Below are positions 23,956 through 32,924 of a stretch of DNA of 37,175 nt, one piece after another. Source of the DNA: an uncultured Oscillospiraceae bacterium (GTDB lineage Bacteria > Bacillota > Clostridia > Oscillospirales > Oscillospiraceae); assembly GCA_947629915.1 (NCBI GenBank), contig CANRFN010000047.1, positions 1-37,175 on the forward strand. Direction: 5' to 3'. A program made the position numbers and the translations under genes. Position 1 is the first letter of the stretch, and each line of letters begins with the position of its first letter. The notes beneath the pieces are model-generated. The model was given only the letters and a program-made list of their open reading frames with translations, was not told the origin of the DNA and did no database searches.

Positions 23956-24768
23956 GTGAGCTTCCTGGAAAAGACCGTCCGGGGCGTAGTCTATCTGGCC
24001 AGCAGTGGGATCGAAGACGCTGCTGGCTGCGCCCACGGGTTTTCCACCCGCCTAGGCGGGGTATCTGAGGGCATGTGGGCCTCCCTGAACCTGGGGGTGA
24101 ACCGGGATGACGACCCGGACCATGTCCACGAGAACTACCGCCGCTTTTTGAACGCCATCGGCGCCAAGGGCGACACCATCGCCATCACCCACCAGGTCCA
24201 CGGCGGTGTTGTTCGAACGGTAACCACGGCGGACCTGCAGACCGATCCCTACGACAAGGTGGACTACGATGCAGACGGCCTGGTGACAGACCTGCCCGGG
24301 GTGACGCTGCTGGTCTACACCGCAGACTGCATCCCCATCCTCTTCTACGACCCGGTGCGCCGGGTGATCGGGGCGGTCCACTCCGGCTGGCGGGGCACCG
24401 CCGCCGGGATCGTGCGCAACGCCGTGGAGAAGATGACGGACCTCTACGGCTGCCGGCGGGAGGACATCCGCGCCGCCATCGGCCCCGGCATCTGCGCCAA
24501 CTGCTTTGAGACCCACGAGGACGTGCCCAATGCCATGACAACCGCCCTGGGCACCGGGGTGCTCAAGCACATCACTATCAAAGAGAACGGCAAGTTCGCC
24601 GTGGACCTGAAGGCCATCAACGCCATGCGGCTGGAGATCGCCGGCCTCTCCCCGGAGCACATCGATGTCTGTTCCGCGTGCACCGGCTGCCAGCCGGAGC
24701 GCTTCTGGAGCCACCGGAAGATGGGCCAGCAGCGGGGCTCCATGGCGGCGGCCATTCAGCTTCTATGA
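23956..24768 (+). CDS. pgeF: Peptidoglycan editing factor / laccase-domain protein PgeF
   Basis: The 270-residue protein of the YfiH/YlmD family (Cu-oxidase_4 fold, formerly called polyphenol oxidase) is zinc-dependent. Members have been linked to removal of wrongly built murein precursors and to purine nucleoside phosphorolysis. The metal triad is His82 (in HQVHG), Cys125 (YTADC) and His142 (VHSGWRG), all in place. FSTRLGGVSEG, VCSACTGC and FWSHRK are further family motifs. It starts at GTG 23956 with GGGGGA upstream, 24 bp after secA. Its stop overlaps the next ATG as ATGA, so translation is probably coupled. Confidence 0.93.
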   Translation: MSFLEKTVRGVVYLASSGIEDAAGCAHGFSTRLGGVSEGMWASLNLGVNRDDDPDHVHENYRRFLNAIGAKGDTIAITHQVHGGVVRTVTTADLQTDPYDKVDYDADGLVTDLPGVTLLVYTADCIPILFYDPVRRVIGAVHSGWRGTAAGIVRNAVEKMTDLYGCRREDIRAAIGPGICANCFETHEDVPNAMTTALGTGVLKHITIKENGKFAVDLKAINAMRLEIAGLSPEHIDVCSACTGCQPERFWSHRKMGQQRGSMAAAIQLL

Positions 24769-26399
24769 GACAGATCGCAGCCCTGCTGCTGGCGGCGGTT
24801 TTGCTGCTGGCCCTGCCGAGCTGCCAGCTGCTGCAACTGCCGGCCCCGTCTGCCTCCCCGCCAAGTGAGACCGGCACGCCGGACCCCACGCCGGACCCCA
24901 CCCCCACCGGGACCCGGGTGCCCTTTGTGCCCACTCCACGGCCCAGCGCGGCGCCGGAGGTCTTCACCCTCGCCTACGACCCCAACGGCTCCCTGGACCC
25001 CATCCGGAGCACCAACGCCATCAACCGGGAGCTGGTGAGCCTGGTGTATCAGGGGCTCTTCACCGTGGACGAGACCTTCGCCTATGAGAACGTGCTGGCG
25101 GAGCGGACCCAGGTGAGCTGGGACGGCCTCACCTGGACGGTATCATTGAAAGAGGGGGTGTGCTTCTCCGATGGCACCCCCATCACCCTGCAGCAGGTGA
25201 TGTACGTGCTGAACCAGGCCCGAAACAGCGATGTCTATCGGGGGCGCCTGGCCAACATCCAGAGCATCTACGCAGGGGACGATGTGCTGGTGATCGGCCT
25301 TGCCGTCCCGGACAGCAATTTGCCCTGCCTTTTGGACGTGCCCATCTACCTGGACGGCCCCGGGCCGGCCCCGCTCGGCAGCGGGTACTACGTCTTTAAC
25401 CAGGGCGAGGACGGGAGCCTCTATCTCACCAAGAACCCCATGCATGTGTCCAACCAGGGGCTGCCCTGGGAGACCATCCCCCTGGTGCCGGTGGCGGACG
25501 AGGAGACCCGGATGCAGGCCTTCCACAGCGGCACCGTCTCCCTGGTCACCGCAGATCTCACCGGCCTGGGCTCTCTGGGCTACGCCGGGGGCCAGGAGCG
25601 GACCACCTATCCCACCTCGGACATGGTGTACGCCGGCTTTCAGACCACCGCGGGACCCACCCAGGATCCCCTCATCCGGCGGGCCATCTCGAGGCTTTTA
25701 GACCGGGACGCCATTGTGTCCGAGCTGATGAACGGCATCGGCACGGCGTCCGCACTGCCCGTCCACCCGGTGAGTTTCTCCTTCAGCCAGGAGGTGAACA
25801 ACCGGCTCAGTGCAGACCCCCAGGCGGCGGAGATGCTGCTGGAGCAGGCGGGCTGCACCCGAAATGAGGAGGACGGGCTGCTGTACTGGCGGAACAGCCC
25901 CCTCACCCTCCGCATCCTGGTGAACAGCGGCAATGAGCTCCGGCAGCAGATCGCAAAGCGCCTCTCCGCCAGCCTCACGGCCCTGGGCATCACCGCCCCC
26001 ATCGAGATCAAGGTGTGGAACCAGTACGTGTCCACCCTGGAGTCCGGGGACTTTGACATCTACCTCGGCGAGGTGATCCTCCCCGCCGATTTCGATTTCT
26101 CCGCCCTCACCTCCGGCCCCCTGAACTACGGCGGCTTTGAGACGGACAGGAGCGGGGAGACCGCCGAGGACGCGGTGCTGTATCCCCTGCTGTACACCTG
26201 GCGGGGGGTGCGGCAGGACGCCAAGGAGGCGGCGGCCGCAGAGCTTTGGGCGGCGTTTGCCAACAGCGTGCCCTTCGCCCCCATCTGTTTTCGCACGGGA
26301 ACCCTGCTGATCCGCTGGGGCATGGCGGCCAACGTGCAGCCCACCCAGGCGGACCTCTTCCGGCACATGGAGGAGTGGCAGACGGAACGACTCGCATAA
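24765..26399 (+). CDS. Peptide ABC-transporter-type substrate-binding lipoprotein (SBP_bac_5)
   Basis: The 544-residue protein is exported: its signal peptide ends in lipobox LALPSC (Cys20), followed by a Pro/Thr/Ser-rich flexible linker (about 25-62). The family 5 solute-binding fold (OppA/DppA type) follows, with DPNGSLDPIRSTN, LVYQGLF, WTVSLKEGVCFSDGTPIT and later RRAISRLLDRDAI. No permease or ATPase genes accompany it, so it may serve a transporter encoded elsewhere or act as a sensor or scavenger. ATG 24765 overlaps the pgeF stop. Placement between pgeF and purL on one strand looks like chance clustering in an operon. It ends 28 bp before purL. Confidence 0.9.
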   Translation: MRQIAALLLAAVLLLALPSCQLLQLPAPSASPPSETGTPDPTPDPTPTGTRVPFVPTPRPSAAPEVFTLAYDPNGSLDPIRSTNAINRELVSLVYQGLFTVDETFAYENVLAERTQVSWDGLTWTVSLKEGVCFSDGTPITLQQVMYVLNQARNSDVYRGRLANIQSIYAGDDVLVIGLAVPDSNLPCLLDVPIYLDGPGPAPLGSGYYVFNQGEDGSLYLTKNPMHVSNQGLPWETIPLVPVADEETRMQAFHSGTVSLVTADLTGLGSLGYAGGQERTTYPTSDMVYAGFQTTAGPTQDPLIRRAISRLLDRDAIVSELMNGIGTASALPVHPVSFSFSQEVNNRLSADPQAAEMLLEQAGCTRNEEDGLLYWRNSPLTLRILVNSGNELRQQIAKRLSASLTALGITAPIEIKVWNQYVSTLESGDFDIYLGEVILPADFDFSALTSGPLNYGGFETDRSGETAEDAVLYPLLYTWRGVRQDAKEAAAAELWAAFANSVPFAPICFRTGTLLIRWGMAANVQPTQADLFRHMEEWQTERLA

Positions 26400-26427
26400 C
26401 TCTATTAGACAAGATTGGAGCATTACA

Positions 26428-29400
26428 ATGGTATTTCGGTGTTTTGTGGAAAAACGGCGCGGCTACGATGTAGAGGCGTCCCGGCTGCTGCGGGAGCTGC
26501 GGGATCAACTGGGCGTCCAGGGCCTGACGGGCCTTCGCCTTCTCAACCGCTACGACGCAGAGGGCATCTCGCGGGAGGTCTTCCAGGCCGCCCGCACCAC
26601 GGTGTTTTCCGAGCCCCAGGTGGACATGGTCTACGACGAGCACTTCCCCATGCCCCTGCTCAACGGGGCCATGCTCACCGTAGAGCCGCTGCCCGGCCAG
26701 TTCGACCAGCGGGCGGACTCCGCCGCCCAGGGCATCCAGATGATGGCCGGCGTGGAGAAGCCTCTGGTGGCCAACGCCCGGGTGTACCTGCTGGAGGGAG
26801 ACCTCTCCGAGGAGGACATGGCCAGGATCAAGGGCTACCTCATCAACCCGGTGGAGTGCCGGGAGGCCTCCCCCGAGAAGCCGGAGACCCTTAAGGTATC
26901 CCATCCGGCGCCCCCGGATGTGCCGGTGTTAGAGGGCTTCACCGCCCTGGATGAGGCCGGCTGCCGGGCGCTGCTGGACCAGTACGGGCTGGCCATGGAC
27001 CTGGCGGACCTCCAGTTCCTCCAGGCCTACTTCCGGGACGAAGAGCACCGGGATCCCACCCTCACCGAGGTGCGGGTGGTGGACACCTATTGGTCCGACC
27101 ACTGCCGCCACACCACCTTCTCCACCCACCTGGACCACGTCTCCATCGAGGACCCCGAGATCCAGGCGGCATACCAGCGGTATCTGGACGCCCGCACAGA
27201 GGTATACGGCCCCGAGAAGGCCGCCGCCCGCCCCCAGACCCTGATGGACATCGCCACCATCGGCGCCAAGGTGCTGAAGGCCCGGGGCCTGCTGCCGGAC
27301 CTGGACGAGAGCGAGGAGATCAACGCCTGCTCCATCCATGTGAACGCCACCGTGAACGGCGAGCTCCAGGATTGGCTGCTGATGTTCAAAAACGAGACCC
27401 ACAACCACCCCACCGAGATCGAGCCCTTCGGCGGCGCCGCCACCTGCATCGGCGGCTGCATCCGGGACCCCCTCTCCGGCCGGGCCTATGTGCACCAGGC
27501 CATGCGGGTAACCGGCGGGGGAGACCCCAGGGTGCCCATGCAGGACACCGTGCCCGGCAAGCTCCCCCAGCGGAAACTGGCCCAGACCGCCGCCGCCGGC
27601 TACTCCTCCTACGGCAACCAGATCGGCCTCGCCACCGGCCATGTGGCGGAGCTCTATCATGACGGCTACATCGCAAAGCGCCTGGAGTGCGGCGCTGTGG
27701 TGGCCGCCGCCCCGGCAGACCACGTCCGCCGGGAGTGCCCCGCCCCCGGGGACGTGGTGATCCTCCTGGGCGGCCGCACCGGGCGGGACGGCATCGGCGG
27801 GGCCACCGGCTCCTCCAAGAGCCACAACCTGAAGTCCCTGCAGACCATGGCCTCTGAGGTCCAGAAGGGCAACGCCCCCGAAGAGCGCAAGCTCCAGCGT
27901 CTCTTCCGGGACGGCACCGTGACCCGCCTCATCAAGCGCTGCAACGACTTCGGCGCCGGCGGCGTGGCGGTGGCCATCGGCGAGCTGGCGGACGGGCTGG
28001 AGATCAACCTGGACGCCGTGCGCAAGAAGTACGACGGCCTGGACGGCACGGAACTGGCCATCTCCGAGTCCCAGGAGAGAATGGCCGTTGTGGTGGCCCC
28101 GGAGGACCAGGAGCAGTTCATCGCCGCCGCCCAGGCCGAGAACCTGGAGGCCTATCCTGTTGCAGTGGTCACCGAGTCCCCCCGCATGGTGATGACCTGG
28201 CGGGGCAAGACCATCGCCAACCTGAGCCGGGCCTTCCTGAACACCAACGGCGCGGTGAAGCACGCCGATGTGTCCGTGGGGCCGGTGGACCGCACCCCCA
28301 TGGGGCAGCCCAAGTTCTCCTCCCTGCAGGAGATGGCCTCCAGCCTCACCTGCGGCTCCCGGAGAGGCCTCACCGAGCGCTTCGATGGCTCCATCGGCGC
28401 GGGCTCCGTGCTGATGCCCTTCGGCGGCGCCACCCAGACCACCCCCGCCCAGTCCATGGCGGCCCTGCTGCCCACCCTGCCCGGGGAGATCACGGACCAG
28501 GCCAGCGTGATGGCGTGGGCCTGCAACCCGGACCGGCTCACCGTGGATCCCTTTGCCGGGGCCCGGGACAGCGTGGTTACCTCCCTCACGAAACTGGTGG
28601 CCGCCGGCGCGGATTACCGGGACGCATACCTCTCCCTCCAGGAGTTCTTTGAGAAGCTCCGGGAGGACCCCAGGCGCTGGGGCAAGCCCTTCGCGGCCCT
28701 TCTCGGCGCCCTGGAGGCCCAGTTGGACTACGGCTGCGCCGCCATCGGGGGCAAGGACTCCATGTCCGGCTCCTTCCTGGACCGGGATGTGCCGCCCACG
28801 GTGATCTCCTTCGCCATCGCCCCCGTCCAGGCCGGCGCCGTCCTCTCCCCCGAGTTCAAGCGGCCCGGCCACCCGGTGTACCTCTTCCACGGGGACAACC
28901 CGGAGCACACCAAGCAGGCCTGGGAGGCCTTCCACGACCTCGCCCAGACCGGCGATGTCCAGGCCGCCTGGGCCGTTGAGGAGAGCGTGGCCGAGGCGGT
29001 GACCAAGATGTCCTTCGGCAACAACATCGGCTTTACCGGCAACGACACATTGGAGGGACTCTGGCACATCCCCTTCTACGGTACCATCGTGGCAGAGCTC
29101 CGGGGGGAGATAGACTGCCCCTTCGCCCAGAAGATCGGCGTCACCACCGAGGCCCAGGAGATCGTCCTGGGGGAGGACAAGGCCTTCATCGAGGTCCTCC
29201 GGGACGCCAACGAGGCGGTGCTGGAGGATGTCTATCCCACGAAGGCGGGCACTTCCGAGACCGTGGAGACCGTGTGCTGGGACCGCCGCTCCCCGGCGGT
29301 GTACCCCGGGGAGATCGCCCGGCCCAAAGTGGTGATCCCCGTCTTCCCCGGCACCAACTGCGAGTACGACTCCGTCCGGGCCTGCATCCGCGCCGGCATG

Positions 29401-30117
29401 GACGCGGAGACCGTGGTGATCCGCAACCTCACCCCGGCAGACCTGGAGGCCTCCGCCCGGGAGCTGGAGGCCGCCATCCGCCAGGCCCAGATCATCTTCC
29501 TCCCCGGCGGCTTCTCGGGCGGCGATGAGCCGGACGGCTCGGCCAAGTTCATCGTGTCCTTCTTCCGGAACCCCCGGATCATGGACGCAGTGCACCGCCT
29601 GCTCCAGATCCAGGACGGGCTGATGCTGGGCATCTGCAACGGCTTCCAGGCCCTCGTAAAGCTGGGCCTCGTGCCGTACGGCGAGATCCGCCCCGCCGAG
29701 GAGAACGGCCCCACCCTGACATACAACCTCATCGGCCGGCACCAGAGCCGCTATGTGACCACGAGAGTGGCCTCGGTCCGGTCCCCGTGGATGCTCCTCT
29801 CCCACCTGGGAGACCTGCACGCGGTGCCGGTGTCCCACGGCGAGGGCCGCTTTGTGGCAAGCCCCGAGATGCTCCGCACCCTGGCGGACCGGGGGCAGAT
29901 CGCCACCCAGTACGCGGACAGCAGCGGCATCCCGTCCATGGACATCTCCGTGAACCCCAACGGCTCCATGATGGCCATCGAGGGCATCTTCTCCCCGGAC
30001 GGCCGGGTCTTCGGCAAGATGGGGCACAGCGAGCGCACCGGCAACTGGGTGGCCAAGAACATCCCCGGCAACAAGCTGCAGCCCATCTTCGAGAGCGGCG
30101 CCCTGTATTTTAAGTAG
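26428..30117 (+). CDS. purL: Phosphoribosylformylglycinamidine synthase, long single-chain form
   Basis: The 1229-residue enzyme catalyses the fourth step of purine synthesis, FGAR + Gln + ATP to FGAM. The single chain joins an N-terminal PurS-like domain, the FGAM synthetase core and a C-terminal glutaminase. In the core, SDHCRHTTF, ETHNHPTEIEPFGGAATCIGG and GGRTGRDGIGGATGSS are hallmark motifs. The glutaminase part (about 970-1229) has FPGTNCEYDS, PGGFSGGDEPDG, the nucleophile Cys1070 in GICNGFQ, and HGEGRF with His1137/Glu1139. The ATG has GGAG 8 bases upstream. No purine riboswitch and no other pur gene is adjacent. No terminator is seen immediately downstream. Confidence 0.97.
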   Translation: MVFRCFVEKRRGYDVEASRLLRELRDQLGVQGLTGLRLLNRYDAEGISREVFQAARTTVFSEPQVDMVYDEHFPMPLLNGAMLTVEPLPGQFDQRADSAAQGIQMMAGVEKPLVANARVYLLEGDLSEEDMARIKGYLINPVECREASPEKPETLKVSHPAPPDVPVLEGFTALDEAGCRALLDQYGLAMDLADLQFLQAYFRDEEHRDPTLTEVRVVDTYWSDHCRHTTFSTHLDHVSIEDPEIQAAYQRYLDARTEVYGPEKAAARPQTLMDIATIGAKVLKARGLLPDLDESEEINACSIHVNATVNGELQDWLLMFKNETHNHPTEIEPFGGAATCIGGCIRDPLSGRAYVHQAMRVTGGGDPRVPMQDTVPGKLPQRKLAQTAAAGYSSYGNQIGLATGHVAELYHDGYIAKRLECGAVVAAAPADHVRRECPAPGDVVILLGGRTGRDGIGGATGSSKSHNLKSLQTMASEVQKGNAPEERKLQRLFRDGTVTRLIKRCNDFGAGGVAVAIGELADGLEINLDAVRKKYDGLDGTELAISESQERMAVVVAPEDQEQFIAAAQAENLEAYPVAVVTESPRMVMTWRGKTIANLSRAFLNTNGAVKHADVSVGPVDRTPMGQPKFSSLQEMASSLTCGSRRGLTERFDGSIGAGSVLMPFGGATQTTPAQSMAALLPTLPGEITDQASVMAWACNPDRLTVDPFAGARDSVVTSLTKLVAAGADYRDAYLSLQEFFEKLREDPRRWGKPFAALLGALEAQLDYGCAAIGGKDSMSGSFLDRDVPPTVISFAIAPVQAGAVLSPEFKRPGHPVYLFHGDNPEHTKQAWEAFHDLAQTGDVQAAWAVEESVAEAVTKMSFGNNIGFTGNDTLEGLWHIPFYGTIVAELRGEIDCPFAQKIGVTTEAQEIVLGEDKAFIEVLRDANEAVLEDVYPTKAGTSETVETVCWDRRSPAVYPGEIARPKVVIPVFPGTNCEYDSVRACIRAGMDAETVVIRNLTPADLEASARELEAAIRQAQIIFLPGGFSGGDEPDGSAKFIVSFFRNPRIMDAVHRLLQIQDGLMLGICNGFQALVKLGLVPYGEIRPAEENGPTLTYNLIGRHQSRYVTTRVASVRSPWMLLSHLGDLHAVPVSHGEGRFVASPEMLRTLADRGQIATQYADSSGIPSMDISVNPNGSMMAIEGIFSPDGRVFGKMGHSERTGNWVAKNIPGNKLQPIFESGALYFK

Positions 30118-31066
30118 GCGAGCAGGGCCGACATAGCGAAGAGAACCGCTGTATCAGACATGGCAGGGGAGGCCCAAACCGGAGCCCCGAGTGGGAGACC
30201 CGGAGGCGGGACCCAAACCTGCATTGGAACGACGCTCCACGGGAAGGCCTGTCGGACGCTGCGGCGTGACGTTGGATTGCCCTGGGGAGCATCGGGTTAG
30301 ACGGGGAAGGGGAGGCGCCTCGCGTTGGCGTTTGCCGCAATCCCCGCGAGACAAGAGAGACTTGAAAAAAGCAGCCCCTGCCCCGGGGTGACCCGGGGCA
30401 GGGGAGCACTGCAAGAGAGCGGTTTCGCCTGGAAAAAGGGGAATGGGACTGTGTGAAAGAACTGTAAAGGGAAGAGGCTTGCCTGTTCTTGCGTAGAAAG
30501 GGAAAACCGCACTTCTGACATGTGAAAGATCCCAAATCGGAGGCTGCTGGGTCCGCATGGAGAACCGATGGCAGCCGGTACGGGTCCGGATGGGCCGGTG
30601 GTACCGGAAGTGTTCTGGATCCGCGCAGGAATGGCGGCTTGGATTGGCCTGAGAGCGGGTTTTGAAAGCCTGCAAGGTCCGTCTGGGAGGCCATTGGGAC
30701 CAAACCTGGGCCGGAGATGGGTGGGACCGGTTGCGCTCTGCCCTGTTGGAGCGGGGGACCCGGAGACTGAAAAGGGCTGGCCGTTGATCCCGGAGAGGCT
30801 GTCTGCGGGCGGCCGTAAAACCCCGGGGACGCCTCAAAACGGGAATTTGCCCTATCCAATTCGTACTTTTCAGACAGGTTTATACAAATTGTGATCTAGT
30901 TAACGATGCGTTATGCCTGCTGCCCGGGCGGTGGCGCCCTTTGGGGCCGGCACGGATCGACTGCGGAGAGAGGCCCGGTGCGCCGCTCAGGCCTGGCCCG
31001 GCGGCCTGCACAGCTGTGCTCCGATTATCGGTTTTGCGTGTTCGGCCTGTGCGGCCGGTGGATATG
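30118..31066. other. About 950 bp without a convincing gene
   Basis: Open frames here are long only because of high GC and are rich in Pro, Ser, Arg and Gly with no domain-like pattern. The segment holds an orphan minus-strand terminator (30365-30404) and loosely repeated motifs such as CCCAAACC (near 30152, then 30191-30210 and again as ACCAAACC near 30700). An AT-richer stretch lies around 30855-30915. It could be a decayed region, a long 3' region, or encode a minus-strand RNA ending at the terminator. I recognise no known RNA family. Confidence 0.5.
30365..30404 (-). terminator. Orphan minus-strand terminator
   Basis: A perfect 13-bp stem CCCCTGCCCCGGG (30375-30387) / CCCGGGGCAGGGG (30392-30404) with a 4-nt loop is followed on the minus strand by CTGC then TTTTTT (30365-30370). 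No minus-strand gene is recognised between it and the separately terminated yerC, so its transcript is unknown. Confidence 0.75.
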
Positions 31067-31097
31067 AAAAGGCGGCTGGCCCTCTCGGGCCAGCCGC
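31067..31097 (-). terminator. Terminator of yerC
   Basis: Stem GCGGCTGGCCC (31072-31082) / GGGCCAGCCGC (31087-31097) has a TCTC loop and, on the minus strand, is followed by CC and TTTT. It starts 16 bp past the yerC stop. Confidence 0.8.
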
Positions 31098-31113
31098 GGA
31101 ACGGAATGTTCGT

Positions 31114-31443
31114 CTATTGGGGCTCCTCTGCCTTGTCTCCCTCGGCCTGGGCCCGCTCCGCCTTGCGGCGGCGGATGGCGGCCTCCATGCCGCCGGTGCC
31201 GGAGGAAAAGGTGCGGTTCACCCGGCTGATGGTGGCGGAGCTGGCGCCGGTGCGCTCCAGGATGTCTGTGTACACCAGGCCGTCGTCCAGGAGCATGGCC
31301 ACATCGAAGCGCTGCTCCATGGCCCGCAGCTCGCCAACGGTGCAGAGGTCGTCAAAGAAGGCGCAGCACTCCTCCAGGGAGTTCAGCTCCAGAATGCTCT
31401 GATACAGCGCCATGGAGCGCTGCTTGTGGGCGGATCTTGCCAT
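31114..31443 (-). CDS. yerC: YerC/YecD-type TrpR-like regulator
   Basis: The 109-residue protein belongs to the YerC/YecD group of TrpR-related helix-turn-helix proteins. The conserved core FFDDLCTVGELRAMEQRFDVAMLL is followed by the HTH (YTDILERTGASSATISRVNRTF, about residues 53-75) and a charged Arg/Glu tail. Members are presumed transcription regulators; targets are generally unknown. ATG 31443 was chosen because AGGAGG stands 10 bases upstream and conserved sequence starts there; 24 upstream open codons overlap the promoter. It is divergent from the phosphoesterase gene and has its own promoter and terminator. Confidence 0.9.
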   Translation of the reverse strand: MARSAHKQRSMALYQSILELNSLEECCAFFDDLCTVGELRAMEQRFDVAMLLDDGLVYTDILERTGASSATISRVNRTFSSGTGGMEAAIRRRKAERAQAEGDKAEEPQ

Positions 31444-31505
31444 ATGATATCTGCCTCCTCGCAGAGAAAAAATCGATCGGGAAATGGCTGTGTGTTCTCT
31501 CCCAG

Positions 31506-31534
31506 AATTTAGCACAGTTCACCAAAAAACGCAA
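31506..31534 (-). promoter_or_regulatory. Promoter of yerC
   Basis: On the minus strand, -35 TTGCGT (31529-31534) and -10 TAAATT (31506-31511) are separated by 17 bp, within a locally AT-rich stretch, about 60 bases before the ATG. Confidence 0.6.
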
Positions 31535-31570
31535 GGGGCAATTCGGGCATTGTCCGGAGAGGGGGATTTC

Positions 31571-32728
31571 ATGGGAGAGCGAGACTGCAGCCGGCTGGCC
31601 AAGGTGGTCCGGCCGGAGATTCCGCCGGGGACCCGGGTGCTGGCGGTGAGCGACATCCACGGGAACCTGCCCTTTCTCCGGGGACTGCTGGAGAAGGTGT
31701 CCTTCGGCGAAGACGATGTGCTGATCCTGGTGGGCGATCTCATGGAGAAGGGGTATCAGAGCCTGGAGACCCTCCGGTATGTGATGGACCTCTGCAGGCG
31801 CTACACGGTCTATCCCCTCTGCGGCAACTGCGACTACATCGACCGCATGTTCCTCTCCGGGGATCCCCTCTTTGACAGTGACCTCTGGCCGGTGCTCCAG
31901 TACTGGGGGCCCCGGGCCCTCCTGGACCAGATGCGCATCGATTTGGGGCTCCCCTCGCTTCGTGGCCCGGAGGACCTGCCGGCCCTCCGGGAGGCCATTC
32001 GTACGAGGCTGCCGGAAGAGACCGCCTTTCTCCTGGATCTGCCCCAAATCCTCGTGGCGGGGAAGTATCTCTTTGTCCACGGCGGGGTGCCCCGGGAGGA
32101 CGACCTGGAGCACCTCCTGGCCTACCCCCTCATGAAGTTTGACGACTTCCGCGGCCAGGGCCTGTCCTTCCGGCGCTGGGTGGTTACCGGGCACTGGCCG
32201 GTTACCCTCTACCGGCTGGACATCCCGGACGCCACGCCCATCATCGATCAGGACACCCACATCGTCTCCATAGACGGCGGGTGCGTGCTGAAGCTGGACG
32301 GCCAGCTGAACGTCCTCATCATCCCGGACATCACCCAGGATCTCATGACCTGGGACGCATACGATGGACTGCCCCTGGTGGAGGCCCTGGAGGATCAGGC
32401 GGCCTCGGAGGACAGCATCAACATCCGCTGGAGCGACAGCCTCATCACCGTCCTCTCGGAATCCGGAGACAGCGCGTACTGCCGGCACCTGTCCAGCGGG
32501 AGAGAGCTCTGGATCCCCAAGCGCTGGCTCTGGGAACTGCGGGGACAGCTCCACGCGGAGGACACCACGGACTACCTGCTGCCGGTGCAAAAGGGAGATC
32601 TCCTCTCCCTGGCAGAGGTCTGCGACAAGGGCATCCTGGCCAAGAAGGACGGGGCCTCCGGCTGGTATCTGGGGAAATGGCGTCCCCTGCAGCCCCTGGG
32701 AGACTGGGTGTTGAAGCGGTCTCCGTAA
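31571..32728 (+). CDS. PPP-type metallophosphoesterase with C-terminal extension
   Basis: The 385-residue protein has a calcineurin-like phosphoesterase domain (about 20-260) of the Ser/Thr-phosphatase (PPP/ApaH) subgroup. Motifs are SDIHGN (27-32: Asp28, His30), GDLMEKG (55-61: Asp56), GNCD (85-88), VHGGVPRE and TGHWP, which together supply the dinuclear metal site. GDLMEKG replaces the usual GDxVDRG, and GNCD the usual GNHE, so the substrate may differ from protein phosphatases. The last 110 residues (about 275-385) form an uncharacterised beta-rich extension. ATG 31571 is chosen with GGAGAGGGGG just upstream; 29 open codons before it overlap the yerC promoter. It is a single-gene unit divergent from yerC. 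Confidence 0.88.
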   Translation: MGERDCSRLAKVVRPEIPPGTRVLAVSDIHGNLPFLRGLLEKVSFGEDDVLILVGDLMEKGYQSLETLRYVMDLCRRYTVYPLCGNCDYIDRMFLSGDPLFDSDLWPVLQYWGPRALLDQMRIDLGLPSLRGPEDLPALREAIRTRLPEETAFLLDLPQILVAGKYLFVHGGVPREDDLEHLLAYPLMKFDDFRGQGLSFRRWVVTGHWPVTLYRLDIPDATPIIDQDTHIVSIDGGCVLKLDGQLNVLIIPDITQDLMTWDAYDGLPLVEALEDQAASEDSINIRWSDSLITVLSESGDSAYCRHLSSGRELWIPKRWLWELRGQLHAEDTTDYLLPVQKGDLLSLAEVCDKGILAKKDGASGWYLGKWRPLQPLGDWVLKRSP

Positions 32729-32812
32729 CGAGATATCGGCAAACTGCACAGAGCTTCCAAAAAGCCCTATAACAGACCGGAACTTGCCCAAAATCCGGGG
32801 TTTCGGCCCGCA

Positions 32813-32841
32813 CTTCCACAACTTCCACAGAAACTTCCACA
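32813..32841. repeat. Three short direct repeats CTTCCACA upstream of miaB
   Basis: CTTCCACA occurs at 32813-32820, 32822-32829 and 32834-32841, in the context (A)ACTTCCACA(A/G). The copies are 9 and 12 bp apart start to start, about 85-110 bp before the miaB start. They resemble an iterated protein-binding site; they differ from the DnaA-box consensus at several positions. The intergenic region 32729-32924 otherwise holds no gene. Confidence 0.55.
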
Positions 32842-32924
32842 AATATTGTGCAAGTCCGTCCCACATAATCCCCCGCAGCGGCGGGCGGATCCGGGATTCC
32901 GGATAAATAGAGAGGAGAATTTCC

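Noticed and set aside
26929..30027. 1032-codon minus-strand frame opposite purL
   Set aside because: His/Gly/Leu-rich antisense shadow of a well-conserved enzyme.
30110..30859. 249-codon minus-strand frame in the gap after purL
   Set aside because: Pro/Ser-rich, crosses a strong terminator, no ribosome site at its start and no domain-like pattern.
32813..32841. DnaA-box cluster (replication origin) before miaB
   Set aside because: The repeats CTTCCACA differ from TTATCCACA at several positions, and there is no dnaA/dnaN neighbourhood or AT-rich unwinding element.
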